Below the pieces are notes generated by a model. It did not search any database. It was not told where the DNA came from and was given only the letters and a program-made list of their open reading frames with translations. A program made the position numbers and the translations under genes. From contig MU119448.1 in NCBI GenBank assembly GCA_014904845.1, positions 1 through 64,000 on the forward strand: a DNA stretch of 64,000 bases, in the 5' to 3' direction. Shown here one piece after another: positions 1 to 10,912 of this stretch (the stretch's first letter is position 1; every line of letters begins with the position of its first letter). The DNA is from Acephala macrosclerotiorum (lineage: Eukaryota > Ascomycota > Leotiomycetes > Helotiales > Mollisiaceae).

Positions 1-138
1 TTCTTTGAAGCAGCAGGAGGTAGTGACTCCGACATCGTGGGTAGTATTGCAGGTCCTTGTTTCATCAATCTTGTTCCATTCATCGTGTCTATCGTACCGC
101 ACAACATCCCAACATAAAGTACCGATCCGAACCATCAC

Positions 139-1427
139 TCAACCTTCCGACGAAAAGTTGTTCTTCTTCCATCCCAGAACCTGACTTCTTTCCCAATCCG
201 CAGGAGGACCAGACTGCTCATTCGTCATCGTGACATGTGTTTCCTTCAAGATATGTTTCTGGCTATCTCCATCCTCATCCTTATCTGCCAGTTGGTGAAA
301 AGTATCCAACTTGACATCCGCAGAACCATGATATCTACCTGTCCTCGGCTTGTTGAAGTTATTGCCAGCCGAGGCGGAGTTGCTGTCGTCGGTGCTTCTA
401 CCGCCGAGGAAACGCAGGGAAAGGAGAGGGCGAAGAGCAGGGAGCGATCCAGCGAAGATTCCGATGCCTTCTTCGATTATAGACCAGAGGCCGATCTTTC
501 CTGTGCTGAACATGAATTCTGCGGGATTGCTATAGAGACTTAGGTAACGGAGTCGGACGATTGTTGCGCAACTTGCACTGAAGAAGTGTCAGTGTACTGT
601 ACACCTAGTATTCCAGCAAGGGAATGCTAAGCAAAGATATGCCGAGGTTGCTACTTACAAAGCAGCCATCCCAAGAATCACAGCTACCGAGGCCTTAACC
701 CTACTCTTCATCTGAATATTCCACAGCAGGGCTGCAGGCAAGATTGCCAATGCCCAATCGGTCGCAATCTCAATAGCAGAGAAGAAAAAGCTAACATCGC
801 TGTTCAGCTTGAGGTTACATGACCCTGTAGTAGTTTCGCCCCATAATGTAGTAATTGGGTGACAGATATTGGCGACACCGATGACGAAGATGACCGAGGA
901 TAGGAATGAGGCGATCATGATGCTCCAGATAGCCCAAACAAATGCGCGGCGGGTGTTGGCAATGCGCAGGAGAGTAATAGCGATGCTGCATTTAATAGCG
1001 ACGGCACCAGATGCGTAGAAAAACTCAGCAATGAAGAAAAGCTGTTGGAGATGGTAAGCTTTCCATGTGCCAAACTTCAAGTCGGTGATGGAGAGACTAC
1101 ATACCTTGGTTCCTTTCATCTTTGTGCTAGCCGGCAGGACGTCAGCAAGCTGGCCGGATCCGTAAAAACTGCACACAATGCATAGACTGGCCGTGACCGT
1201 AAAAAGCAGCTATGAATGGGTTAGTAAGTTGCTCGTTGGTCTTGAGGGAAGGAAACGCCATTTGAACGTACAAGGCCTATCAACATCGCAAAGTCATCCA
1301 AACCCAATGCTTTTCTCCATACCCGCACCACAACCCGTGTAATAAATGTGAGCCAGCTTAGGGCCAGGAACACTATTGAAGTGTACAAGAGGGCGATCCC
1401 ATCGTCTCTCGGGCTGACCGTGACCAT
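139..1427 (-). CDS. Fungal rhodopsin-domain integral membrane protein (PTH11-like)
   Basis: Predicted plasma-membrane protein of the large fungal 'rhodopsin domain' family related to PTH11-type receptors; ligand unknown. I place exons at 1427-1272, 1209-1105, 1041-659 and 577-139, giving 360 residues. The introns start GTACGT, GTATGT and GTAAGT; the 63-base second intron is in frame, so a simple ORF reads through it. The using of acceptor CTTCTTCAG before 577 restores the family's ATIVRLRYL segment. Seven hydrophobic helices are visible, with the family signatures W-R-K-A-L-G-L-D-D-F after helix 1, the C-H-P loop and W-S-I-I-E-E-G-I-G-I-F-A-G-S-L-P-A-L-R-P-L near the end. A polar cytoplasmic tail follows. 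Family assignment is firm; function is not known. Confidence 0.85.
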
Positions 1428-2505
1428 GATTGCAGCACAGTCGAGCGTCGTGAAAGAAGGCGAAAAAAAGAGAAGATGATGAGTGCCTCTTCTTCTCTCT
1501 ACTCGAGCGGCCTCGACCGGGAATATGAGTTCGAAAACATGAAAGTCAATCTAAGAAATGTGTAGATCCTGCCTCCAACCTCTCGAACGATCAGGCTTCA
1601 CTGTTTCGCTAACCTTCCGCGGCTGTCGCGCTCCGGTCCGCTGCCGACGTTGAAAACGGCGAAAGTGGAGTTGGCCGTTGAGAGAGCGACAATGAGAAAT
1701 ACTTGATTGAGAAGTAGTTCATTTCAAGCCCTCGGCCCAAGTCAAAACCTTGACCATGCTTTCAAGTTGTCATCCTTTCAAGCGCGACGATGGTAGAATA
1801 TCTCCGGTTGGGTTGGGGGTGAAAATTTTCTGATACGATAATACGATACCGAGTCATGAACGTCGACCCATGGCGCTGGAACCAGCCCCTGAGCATGGTG
1901 TCAGAACTCTAAAGTCTATTTTGAGCAATGTCTTGGTCCTTCATGACGCGATCGCCGATCGTCACACAGATAGCATTCAGATAGCATAGAAGTGCCGTCT
2001 TGAGTTGTGTCTCTGTTCAAATCAAGACAGCAGTACTGCCAGAAAGTCTGTTGACTGTTAGTCTCCCAAGAATCCCAGAACATGGATTTTCTTTTGAATG
2101 GATAATTTCGCTTCCGAATTGCCCCACAGTCAACAGGCTTTCCGCCTTTGGATCCCACGAGAAATGCCGTTCCAGGGGTCCCAAACGTGAGCCCACTGGT
2201 GGCCCCTTGCTTAAGCGAGGACTAAGATCGGCAGCTCACAACCATGAATCTTCGTTAAACCCCACAAAAACCACGTTGCACACCGCTTCTGTATATTCCT
2301 CCGCATCAGTACCCACAAAAGGATGGCTCCAAAGAACACGCTATCTGGTGACTTGTCTCGCGGGATTCCCCAAAATTCCCCAAGCTTTTTGAACGAGACA
2401 TCTGTTGAACCTTTTGTTTGTCATATCTATTTCGAATTATTGTCCAACACAGCTTAGAACACTTACTGGTAATACCCTGAACAAGCATCCAAACCTGCCT
2501 CTACG
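1428..2505. other. Intergenic region between divergent genes
   Basis: About 1.1 kb of normal base composition between the rhodopsin-domain gene (leftward) and the SDR gene (rightward). It must hold both promoters. Short open frames in it overlap one another on both strands and match no family I recognise. I see no RNA gene or repeat. Confidence 0.5.
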
Positions 2506-3518
2506 ATGGCCGAATTTCTTATAAAGGACGAGGACTTGGTAAGCATCAAGAGCAAAATTGTGATCGTCACAGGTACGGCAAATCCACCACTTCCACCTTC
2601 TGGCGGGGTATTCGCGCATATGTTTAACCTGGACTGATGAACTTACTGTACCATCGTAGGTGGTTCGTCAGGTATTGGCCTAGCAACAGTCAACCTATTG
2701 CTGTCATTAGGAGCATCGGTTGTGAGCGCAGATATCACGGAGCCAGTCGAAACGCCTGCTTCCGGCTTTCTGTTTGTGAAAACCAATGTAGCCAACTGGA
2801 AAGACCTGAGTGCGCTGTTCAAGAAAGCGAAAGAACAACATGGCCGTATTGACTACGTTTTTGCCAACGCCGGCATTGGACCCCGCGCCAACTACTTAGC
2901 CATTGAGACAGATGAGAAGGGAGACTTGATTGAACCAAATACCCAAGCCTTGGATGTCATGTTGAAAGGAGTGATCAATACCGCTTGTCTAGCCGTTCAT
3001 TTCATGAAGCAGCAAACTGAAGGAGGCAGTGTGGTACTCATGGGCTCCAGCACTGGCTTACAACCTCTTCGAGCTCCCGATTATTGTAAGTCGAGAACGG
3101 ATGATTGTATCATGGTTGTACTTTAAGCTTATGGAATGTCACAGCGACGGCCAAACACGGTGTTCTAGGGTTCGGGAGAGGTTATTCACGGCTCATGGAA
3201 GCTGCAGGACTGCCAATTCGCATCAATACTCTCATGCCATCATGGACGACGACAAACCTCCTTCCAGATATCCCGGGACTCATGAAGGGGGTTAACCATG
3301 AGGCACAGCCTGGCCTGGTAGTTGCGCGTGCTGCTGCGTATCTGATGGTCGATACATCCAGACAGGGAGAGGTTGTATTTGTCTGCGATGGCAAATATAC
3401 TGAGATCGAGAAGGCCGTGCTTGCGCCGGCATACGAAACTATTAAAGGGGTGGAGAATCCTAGTGACGACGAGATTCTGAAGCGTATGTTGGGACTGGCT
3501 GCGTCGGCTGCGGAATGA
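2506..3518 (+). CDS. Short-chain dehydrogenase/reductase (15-hydroxyprostaglandin dehydrogenase-like SDR)
   Basis: NAD(P)-dependent oxidoreductase of the classical SDR family; substrate unknown. Exons 2506-2572, 2660-3085 and 3145-3518 give 288 residues. The first intron (GTACGG...GTAG, 87 bases) splits the glycine motif, which joins as T-G-G-S-S-G-I-G. The NAG motif is present as F-A-N-A-G-I-G, the catalytic Ser lies in V-L-M-G-S-S-T-G, and the second intron (59 bases) splits the active-site Y-x-x-x-K, which reads Y-S-T-A-K after joining. The conserved R-I-N-T-L-M-P segment follows. The start ATG is the first in frame and leaves a normal short N-terminus. No signal peptide, so probably cytosolic. 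It lies immediately upstream of an AT-rich island yet is intact. Confidence 0.9.
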
Positions 3519-3529
3519 TTTGAACGAAA

Positions 3530-3905
3530 TATTACTTTGTATTTAATTGCAATATAAATTTCTACGTTTATTAAAAATCCAAACTAGTTATAATTATTAA
3601 ATATTCAAATTTTATTTATAATACGAAGTTTTAATTATTAAAATATTAATATTTATTATAAAAAATTATTACGTATTATATATTTATTTTTAATTTAATA
3701 TTATTATAAAAATAAATTTAAATTTCGAAATTTTATAATTTAAAATTTAAAATTAAATTTTTTTTAAAAATTTTAATTTATATTATTTATTTAATTTTAT
3801 ATATATTATAAAAATCCCGTTATTGATTTTATATATATTTAATTATTATATTATTAATAAAATTTTAAAAAATCGAATAATTTTTTTTTTTAAGTTTTAA
3901 TAATA
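3530..3905. repeat. AT-rich, RIP-like island
   Basis: About 370 bases made almost only of A and T runs, with sharp edges against normal DNA on both sides. There is no open frame of note. The composition matches the large AT block at 41.2-45.8 kb. I interpret it as a small RIP-eroded repeat or transposon remnant; the original element cannot be identified. Confidence 0.7.
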
Positions 3906-4269
3906 AATCCGCCGATTTCGCTTTCGCTTTTGTGATAGCTCACGTGATCATTAGCTGTTGAGTCAGCGGCTGAAGTTCATATTCCAATCGTAGCTTCTTT
4001 TTGTTTTTACTTTCATAGCTACTATTATTTTCATCGCCCGCTCAATCTCAAAGCATCTCGAAAAGCTAAGAAACAACCTTCGGACGCAAGTAAATCAGGC
4101 ACCTTGATATCAAATCCGGCCGACTCACCGTGTCCTTTCCAGAATTTAGGGTTATTATTGGTCAGTTCCATCCATCTACAGATTCGGCATATCATTCATT
4201 CCTTCATTCAATCCATCCATACATCGTACAAGTCACCATAACCTACCACCTATTCCCTTCACCGACAAG

Positions 4270-5252
4270 ATGAGTACCAGGAGTACTAGCCGCTGCTTCA
4301 ATGAAGCACCTCCCGCTCATGTCACTGCAACAAGGAACAACCTTTTCATCAAGGTAGAAGCTAATACTTTAATCTATCTGGCCCTCAAGGAACATCGACA
4401 GACCTTTATCATTCTTCATGGACGTGGATCTTCGGCCGAAAGGTTTGCTCCTGCCTTATTGTCCTCTACAACTTCAAAGAATGAAACCCTTCGAAGTGCA
4501 TTTCCACATGCAAAGTTCATTTTCCCTAATGCTCCCAAAAGCCGACCCGATATCTTCGAGGAAACCCAATCGAAAATCTCTACGCCAATTCTCATACGTC
4601 AATTCTCATACGTCAATGGTTTGATAATTGGTTCCTTCCAGACTACTCTGATGGTCGAGATGCCCTTCCTATTCCTGGATTGTACGCATCTTGCTCTTAT
4701 ATACACAAGCTACTTGAACAAGAGATTCAGCAAGTCGGCAAGGAGAATATCGTACTATGGGGCTCGAGACAAGGCTGTGCTGTGGCTTTGAGCACAATGT
4801 TAACCTGGGACGGAGAGCCCTTTGCCGCAGTGGTCGGTATGAGTGGGTGGCTGCCATTCGACAATTGGGTGTGGGACTTTGCCAATGGGGACGACTCAGA
4901 GTTATACAAAGACGAATGGTTCGATCCTGATACTTATTGGCTCAAGGAGCATGAGGACGACGAAGACTATGATTGGCCAACGAAGGCAGTGTTATATTTC
5001 CGGTTTAACCTGTTCTTACAAAAGAAGACGGGGGAAGCCTTCAAGCAAATTCCGGTATTTCTAGGCCAAAGCAAAAGGGATCGCATCACGGAACTTGGGC
5101 GAAGCGCAAAGAAATGTCTGGATATTGTCGGAGTAAATGTGCAAACGATCGAGTATGATAGCTCGTCTTTAGTCCACGGGTATTCTAGGGGAATGTTGGA
5201 TGATACATTTGACTTTCTTCGGGAGAAGCTGGGGAGACAATCTCAAGTCTAG
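4270..5252 (+). pseudogene. Phospholipase/carboxylesterase (acyl-protein thioesterase-like) gene broken by a 14-bp duplication
   Basis: Alpha/beta-hydrolase of the phospholipase/carboxylesterase family (APT1/lysophospholipase type). The N-terminal half (from 4270) contains the family's I-I-L-H-G-R-G-S-S oxyanion region; the C-terminal half (frame seen from 4617 to 5252) contains the E-N-I-V-L-W-G-S-R-Q-G-C-A nucleophile region and the L-V-H-G-Y-S His region. The halves are in different frames, and the switch falls exactly on a perfect 14-base tandem duplication at 4586-4613. One copy fewer would leave a single frame. In the nucleophile elbow the Ser of G-x-S-x-G aligns with Arg, and the expected F-L-G-H reads F-L-G-Q. 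This looks like a decaying gene rather than a recent assembly slip. No intron signals explain the shift. Confidence 0.8.
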
Positions 5253-7019
5253 TCGATTGGATGGTCAAAATAGTCGGCTCGCCAAGAAGTCCTCTTGTGG
5301 AATGCTTGCGGTGCAGGTTAGAGAAACATAGAAAACTGGAGACACTATTTGTTTGAAAGAGACTCAAATCACCTCGGAACTCCAGCTTTGATCCTTGAAC
5401 GATTTCTGATTTTTGACACCCAGGCCTAACTTTTGAACTCAATTTGATGGCTTCCCCGCGAATTCAATCAAGTGTTTCCATCTAATGCCTCAATACCTCA
5501 CTCTCATCACCCGCCTCTCTCCACACCCTCGCACTCAATCTCTATTCCTATCCACAGAAGCCTCCGACCCCCTTTTAGCAGCGACTACCCTTTTTTCAAC
5601 GACAACCATTCTTTCTTCGACAGAACTTCATCCCTGTTCAGCAGCAGCTGTTGACGGCGATTTGCCCATCCCTCTCATACCTGCGGAGTATCGACCACTT
5701 TGAAAGTGCGTTTGGAGCACGCGAATGCCTCTCCCATTTGCGAAGTTTCGACGAATTGGGTCCTTTTTTATGGTGCATTTGTAGAGTTCGAGTGTCGGCT
5801 GCCCCGACCTGCCCCGACCTGCCCGTCATCTACAGTATGAAAGACTTCGAACTGGTTTTAAGGATGCGTTTATGACATTAGAGTATCGCATACGTATATT
5901 TTCCTCCGATTTCAGTCTGCTTCTGCGGAGTCTCGATGACGTCGGGTCATTTTGGGGGTGCGTTTGTAGCGCGCGAATGTCGCGTGCCTATTATGAACCA
6001 GTTCTGCCTGTGAAACCTGTCAGTTGCTCTTTCCGAAAGCCCAAACATTCGCATCAATACTCTCATGCCAACATGGCCGTCGCTCCCGATCTCATTCCCA
6101 TGTGAAGTGAAGTTTAGTACGTTGCATATCGCAAATGAGCTGCATCCAAGGGCAGCCTTCGCACTTGTAACGCAGATTTCCACGTTCGTCGGGATTTACC
6201 AAAACGGGTCGTGATCACTCGTTCAAGTTCTATTTGGTGTTCAGCTACAGTGTATGCGCATTAACTAGAATCTTTGATTACCACCTCCTCTCTTGAGGAG
6301 CAGTAAGATTGAATGCCCAGACCAGTGGCTATTCTCCCTTGGAGTCTGAACCTGCAATCAAGTACATCAAATCCAAATAGTGCCAAAGGATCCTAACCGT
6401 CGCTCCCCTTTATTCTAAGCGAGCGCCGCAACCTTTACCTCAACTAATCCCATCACCAATAATACCTTCCCCACTCGCCGGCAAATCCCCAACACCAACA
6501 CATCAAAAACAACCCTCTGTCCTACCCCCAAAATCCACCCAAACAATCAACTTCGCCTCATATGTCCTCACCACAGCAAGAGAAATAAAACTCTCTTTCT
6601 GCTCACCAATTTTAATCACAATCTGACTCTTTACTAATATCAAGTTTCTCTCCCATGGCGATCCCGTAATCGTCCGTCCTTTGAACCTGACGACTCTCTT
6701 CAACGGCAAATGAGGGTTATCGACGTCACTACTTCATGTCTTGTAAACGCACCACTAGGTTGCACCTACGAGTTACCTCGCGCTCGGTTATGTTTGGGGT
6801 GTAATCAAACAAACAAAACTTTCCAAGGACCTCTTGGCCGATTCGAAGTCACCTGCTTCGCTTGAATGTGTGCAGCTACCTCGAACAATCAGAGATGCCA
6901 TTTCGTTGACAACGAAGCTGAATCATCATACCCCTGGGCTGGTCCGACCTGTACAACCCACAACAATCCAGAGGGCTGAACCCCTTAGACCTAACAAACG
7001 CACCGCGCCCACGACCAAG
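5253..7019. other. Gene-poor relic region
   Basis: About 1.8 kb with no convincing gene. It holds a degenerate repeated block (about 5690-5830 and 5880-5985, both reading roughly 'TCGACGA...GGGTC...TTTTGG/TTTTTATGGTGCGTTTGTAG..CGCGAATG'), a 10-bp tandem repeat of CTGCCCCGAC at about 5801-5820, and a 30-base echo of the SDR gene at 6049-6078. Normal GC content, so this is not RIP-type decay. Confidence 0.5.
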
Positions 7020-7600
7020 CCTTCCTGACTACAACCGCTGGGTCAGGCAAAAGTTGCGAAAGTGGAAATTACAGGATTCCAGGAGGAGAAACCTCGCCTC
7101 CCTTTTCGGGTATTTGTGGGGGTTGATTGCATCGAGAATGGCGCGACGATATTTAACGACATACACAGGATTCTCGACAGATCGGTATGGTACTCGCATG
7201 GCTGGACACTCCAGGAGAAAATTTGCTCACGCCCCATCAGACCACTGCCGGATTTAATTTTGCAAAAGCTAGACAAGATCAAGTCAAACAAGGCTGATAT
7301 CTCGCACTTGCGAACAAAGGTAACACAATCACTACCGCATCAATTGAACAGCAAGAAGACCCTTGTGATTGAAATCCAGATCATTCTCAATTATGCTATC
7401 CATGCATTTGCGATGGTATTTACCATATCCGGCGTATCATCTAAGAGGAGAACCCAACCCCAAATGTCCCAAAGTACCATAAAGATCAACGCCTGCAAAA
7501 TGTGTATATGCAACTCCGAATCCGAAGCCCAAATCCAAAATACCAAACGCTCCACCCACGTTGTCGTTTCGTGCGTTATGCGTTTATATCCGTAATTTCG
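7020..7600 (+). pseudogene. HET-domain-like relic
   Basis: The frame from 7062 reads V-W-Y-S-H-G-W-T-L-Q-E-K-I (about 7185-7225), close to the signature 'RGWTfQE' of HET-domain incompatibility proteins. No other HET motif, no N-terminal A-L-S-Y-x-W-G and no long downstream frame could be found. The rest of the frame is low in family-like features. Best read as a short scrap of a HET gene. Weak evidence: one motif only. Confidence 0.35.
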
Positions 7601-7677
7601 TCTTCATTAAATTCAATGTCCGGCTCGTCGAGGGACATTATGGGAAATCGGAATGTCCCAATCGTCGTTAAAGACCA

Positions 7678-8916
7678 TTATGCCACAATCCCACTTCCAG
7701 TCCCAATACCCCACTTAAACCTCCTGAGTGTGCCGGTGCTGGATCTCGCAACTTCCCGTCCACAAGACCCTCCATCGACGAGTGTAGAGCCATTCAATCC
7801 CGCCATCGCTTCTCCTCTCCCAACTTCCCGTCCAATCACAAACCCAGCTCCAAACACCAGCACAACGACACCTGCAGACATAGCCCAGAATAAGCTCGTG
7901 GGACTCAACAGCCCCTCGTCTGCATAATCAACTTGTGTCCTTTTCTTCTTCGAGGCTCGAACTTTCTCCGTTGTGCCCGCTGGTCTCGATTGATTCGCTT
8001 TCCGCTTTCCTTTCTCTGCTACAGCTACTGCTTCTTCGCGTGAGGATATCGAAGGACTGGATCGTGCTCGTGTGGATGGAGTGAGTGGTCGAGAGGTGTT
8101 TGCTGGTGCGGGGTTAGGAGCCATTAATTCCGATTCTGGGACGAATCGTAATCCCATCGGTTCGTTGGATGTCATCGCATTTCCCTGCTCTCGTTTTGGT
8201 AGGCCTCGAGCTGCTGCTGCGCCGATTGAGAGGAGAGTTGTGAGCGAGGCTCGGAGGGCGGCATCGTGATCTGCTTGGTTGTTGTAGGAGGAATGTTGAC
8301 GTGTGGGTCGAGGAGGGTATGATTGTCTCGAGTGTGCGTGAGGAGGAAAATAAGAACCACCTTGCTGTCTAGGAGGATGGCTAAAAGCGTTTGGTTGAGG
8401 TGTGAATGTTGGCCCATCATCTGTCCGCCTGCCAAGTGCCGTGGCATTCTCGTCGTCATCATCTGAGTCCGAGCCAGCATCGTATTCTACCCTCGGTATA
8501 CTTCTAGCTGGGACAATATGCTCGTTCGAACTGGTCATGACTCTGTCCTCCTCGCTTTCACTCTCTTCGTATTCTTCTTGGCTGCTTGTGCTGGTCTGGC
8601 GGGCTTCGAGGCTGATGTGAGATGGTCCTGCTACCCTCCGCCGTCTGCGAGAGTTGGAATTGTGCTGTACTCGCAGACCTGTAGTCACGATCTCGTCGCC
8701 GATCGAGGAGAGGGAGGATGAGGAGGGTTGTGAAGCTATTTCGACCCAGGATTCTATACTGTCAGCACGGACTTGTCCATTATCACAACAGAACATACCG
8801 TCATTCCGCAACCGCGGAGGAACACCAGATCTTGCCATACTGTCTGTATTTCTCGGAGACCTGCTCTGCGATATGTATTCGCTGTCGTGCCGCGATAGAT
8901 TGTTCGGAGGAGGCAT
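7678..8916 (-). CDS. Conserved disordered protein with a single C-terminal transmembrane helix
   Basis: Exons 8916-8799 and 8753-7678 give 397 residues. The 45-base intron (GTATGT...CTGACAGTATAG) is in frame; removing it joins R-N-D to E-S-W-V-E-I-A-S-Q-P. I chose the ATG at 8916 rather than 9135 because the upstream extension is basic and not protein-like. The protein is mostly Ser/Pro/Arg-rich and acidic, with a conserved-looking core S-S-S-S-L-S-S-I-G-D-E-I-V-T-T-G-L-R-V near residue 60, a Lys-rich patch about 300-320 and one hydrophobic helix about 327-347 followed by R-E-V-G-R-G. Suggests a tail-region membrane anchor. I do not recognise a named family and give no function. Confidence 0.7.
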   Translation of the reverse strand: MPPPNNLSRHDSEYISQSRSPRNTDSMARSGVPPRLRNDGMFCCDNGQVRADSIESWVEIASQPSSSSLSSIGDEIVTTGLRVQHNSNSRRRRRVAGPSHISLEARQTSTSSQEEYEESESEEDRVMTSSNEHIVPARSIPRVEYDAGSDSDDDDENATALGRRTDDGPTFTPQPNAFSHPPRQQGGSYFPPHAHSRQSYPPRPTRQHSSYNNQADHDAALRASLTTLLSIGAAAARGLPKREQGNAMTSNEPMGLRFVPESELMAPNPAPANTSRPLTPSTRARSSPSISSREEAVAVAEKGKRKANQSRPAGTTEKVRASKKKRTQVDYADEGLLSPTSLFWAMSAGVVVLVFGAGFVIGREVGRGEAMAGLNGSTLVDGGSCGREVARSSTGTLRRFKWGIGTGSGIVA

Positions 8917-9911
8917 GTTGATATCGATATCGAAGGTGGGGTTCAAAGCGGTGAGACGCGAATGATGGAAAACAACACGGACAACGACAGCGGGTAATGA
9001 TACGTAATTCTGCTCAGAGGTGGTTCTCAGCCAGTGCCTCGACCTGCGATGTGTTCTACCAAGTCGCAGGCTGACCGCTCCTTTGTTCTTTGTTGTGTTG
9101 AAGTTGAAGTGCCGTACGTAGGAATTCGCAATCAAGGAAATGTCTGGGCGCTGGGACGACTCTGGCGTGAGTGGATATTATCCGAGGGTGATCAGAGCAT
9201 AAACATAAAGAATGGCTCGAGGACTGCGTTAAATGAGACTTGAGTCGAAAGGAAAGTAAGAAAATGGTCAGATGCGATATGCGAGGGGTTGAGGCAGAAG
9301 AATTGTTGAATGACGATTAATTGCCCAGCCCCGTGAGATGTGGTTGTTGTCTTAGATGGGCTTCCTCGTGCCACCGCTTTCGGGGCTGTCGTGCCTTGCT
9401 TGGACCAGTGGGAGGATTTACAACGGCTAAAGCGATAACAGATAAGCCTGAGACGGCGAGCAGGTAGATTAAGGAAGAGAGAGAGTTTATTTTATTTTAC
9501 AATTCTACTCCAGTCCAAGGTCTGTTTGCCTTGTTTGAGTACAGGAATGGGCCAGTTGTCCTTTTGAGGAATGCGACTATCTCTCTCCAAGTCTCACGCG
9601 CCAAGTATATCCTATCCTATAAGAGTGTTAAAGAGTATCACGCTTTCACCCCTGACTATGGCGGATCGTCAGACAGAGCCCATGATTGGTTCTTCCCAGA
9701 GTCACAATCCCCCCTTTCAGCGGCTCCAGGGCAGCGCAATCGGGCCAGCTGTTCACCGTCACGTGGGGGCATATTGACTCGCTGAGCCCCAACTCTTCCT
9801 CTCACCGGTAATCTTACGAAATCTCAAATTATGTCGAATCCAGTCTCAATCGGAGTCAGACAGCGAGGAGAACAGTCCTCACCAGGCTGCCAACGCTCTC
9901 CTCCAGGATTC
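8917..9911. other. Intergenic region
   Basis: About 1 kb between two leftward genes. It contains the promoter and leader of the 7678-8916 gene (a purine/pyrimidine-mixed sequence with a TTTATTTTATTTT tract near 9487) and the downstream region of the next gene. No coding frame with recognisable features. Confidence 0.5.
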
Positions 9912-10598
9912 CTATGAGTGAGTCGACTCCTTCAAAACGCCGGTCTTCTCTCGCTCCATCATCTCCACCCTCAAACTCGACCACCCCTCATGTTTCTCCC
10001 ACCTCTTTAGATTATTCACCGGAGCATTCGTTCCCCAGGCTCTCGCTCTTTGGCCAGACGCTTTCATAACCTCAATCTTCTCAACCCGTACCCAAAATCG
10101 ACCTGTCTTAAAACTCGATACCTCCCACCAAATTCTCCCATCCTCCTCTTCTCCATCCCTAGCACAATACCCTTGGTCTCCAAACTTCTCAAAGAGCTCA
10201 TTCCACAGTTCCAGAACACGGTTATTTGCGTCTACAAGGCTTTCATAGACGCCGAATTTGCTGTCCTGGGGGGATTTCCACATCTTTTGGCGGGTTCCTG
10301 CGACGTGGTATATGTACTTCTTCGCTGATGCTGCTGATGGGATGTTGCTTTGGGCTAAACTGGAAGACGATTCTGAAGGTTCTTCCTTAATTGCGATTTG
10401 GCTTAACTCGCCCTCCTCATCTTTAATCTGGGATGGTTGACCAAGTGGTCCTGGTCGTGAGGCTGTCGGCGCAGTCCTCCGAGCTGCGACGGATGCCAAG
10501 CCTGATCTTGGTTTGGTATCAGGCTCATCTCTTACATTCTGAGCTGACCACCTCCTCGTTGTCGAGCGCTTCTTCGTTATTCCTGCATATGTTGACAT
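9912..10598 (-). CDS. Hypothetical protein, possibly nuclear; parent of a dead tandem copy
   Basis: Intronless 228-residue frame. The N-terminal 90 residues are basic and disordered (K-K-R-S-T-T-R-R and a Pro/Ser stretch with K-D-E-E/K-E-E-P sumo-like acidic patches). The C-terminal 140 residues look folded, with Trp/aromatic-rich segments such as K-K-Y-I-Y-H-V, F-G-V-Y-E-S-L-V-D-A-N-N-R and D-G-R-I-W-W-E-V. The same segments recur in the next 0.5 kb upstream as a broken copy, so this is a real, duplicated protein family. I do not recognise the family and assign no function. Confidence 0.65.
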   Translation of the reverse strand: MSTYAGITKKRSTTRRWSAQNVRDEPDTKPRSGLASVAARRTAPTASRPGPLGQPSQIKDEEGELSQIAIKEEPSESSSSLAQSNIPSAASAKKYIYHVAGTRQKMWKSPQDSKFGVYESLVDANNRVLELWNELFEKFGDQGYCARDGEEEDGRIWWEVSSFKTGRFWVRVEKIEVMKASGQRARAWGTNAPVNNLKRWEKHEGWSSLRVEMMEREKTGVLKESTHS

Positions 10599-10912
10599 TT
10601 TTGAGTTGGTTCATGATATCAGAAGTGCTGGACGTCGAGGTCAGATTATGTTTTGTGGTGGCGGAGTCCGTGCGCGATGCATGCTCGACCATCTCTAACC
10701 TTACAGGGTGCAGAGTATCGGAAGTCGAGAAGTTTGGATATCGAGGACGACGTTTTGTGGAAGCTATGCGTGTGAAAGCCATCCGCGGCTTGGTCCATTT
10801 CCTCCCGCCGCTACACCCGCCTCAATCTTTGTCGCATTTCATGGGTGCTATCGGGCTTGAGAGTTCCTCCATTATCGTTACAAACGAGTCGCACATCCCC
10901 TTCCTCTCAAAT

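Noticed and set aside
5472..5875. Overlapping Ser/His/Pro-rich frames
   Set aside because: Several short frames overlap in a low-complexity, repeat-bearing region without any conserved feature.
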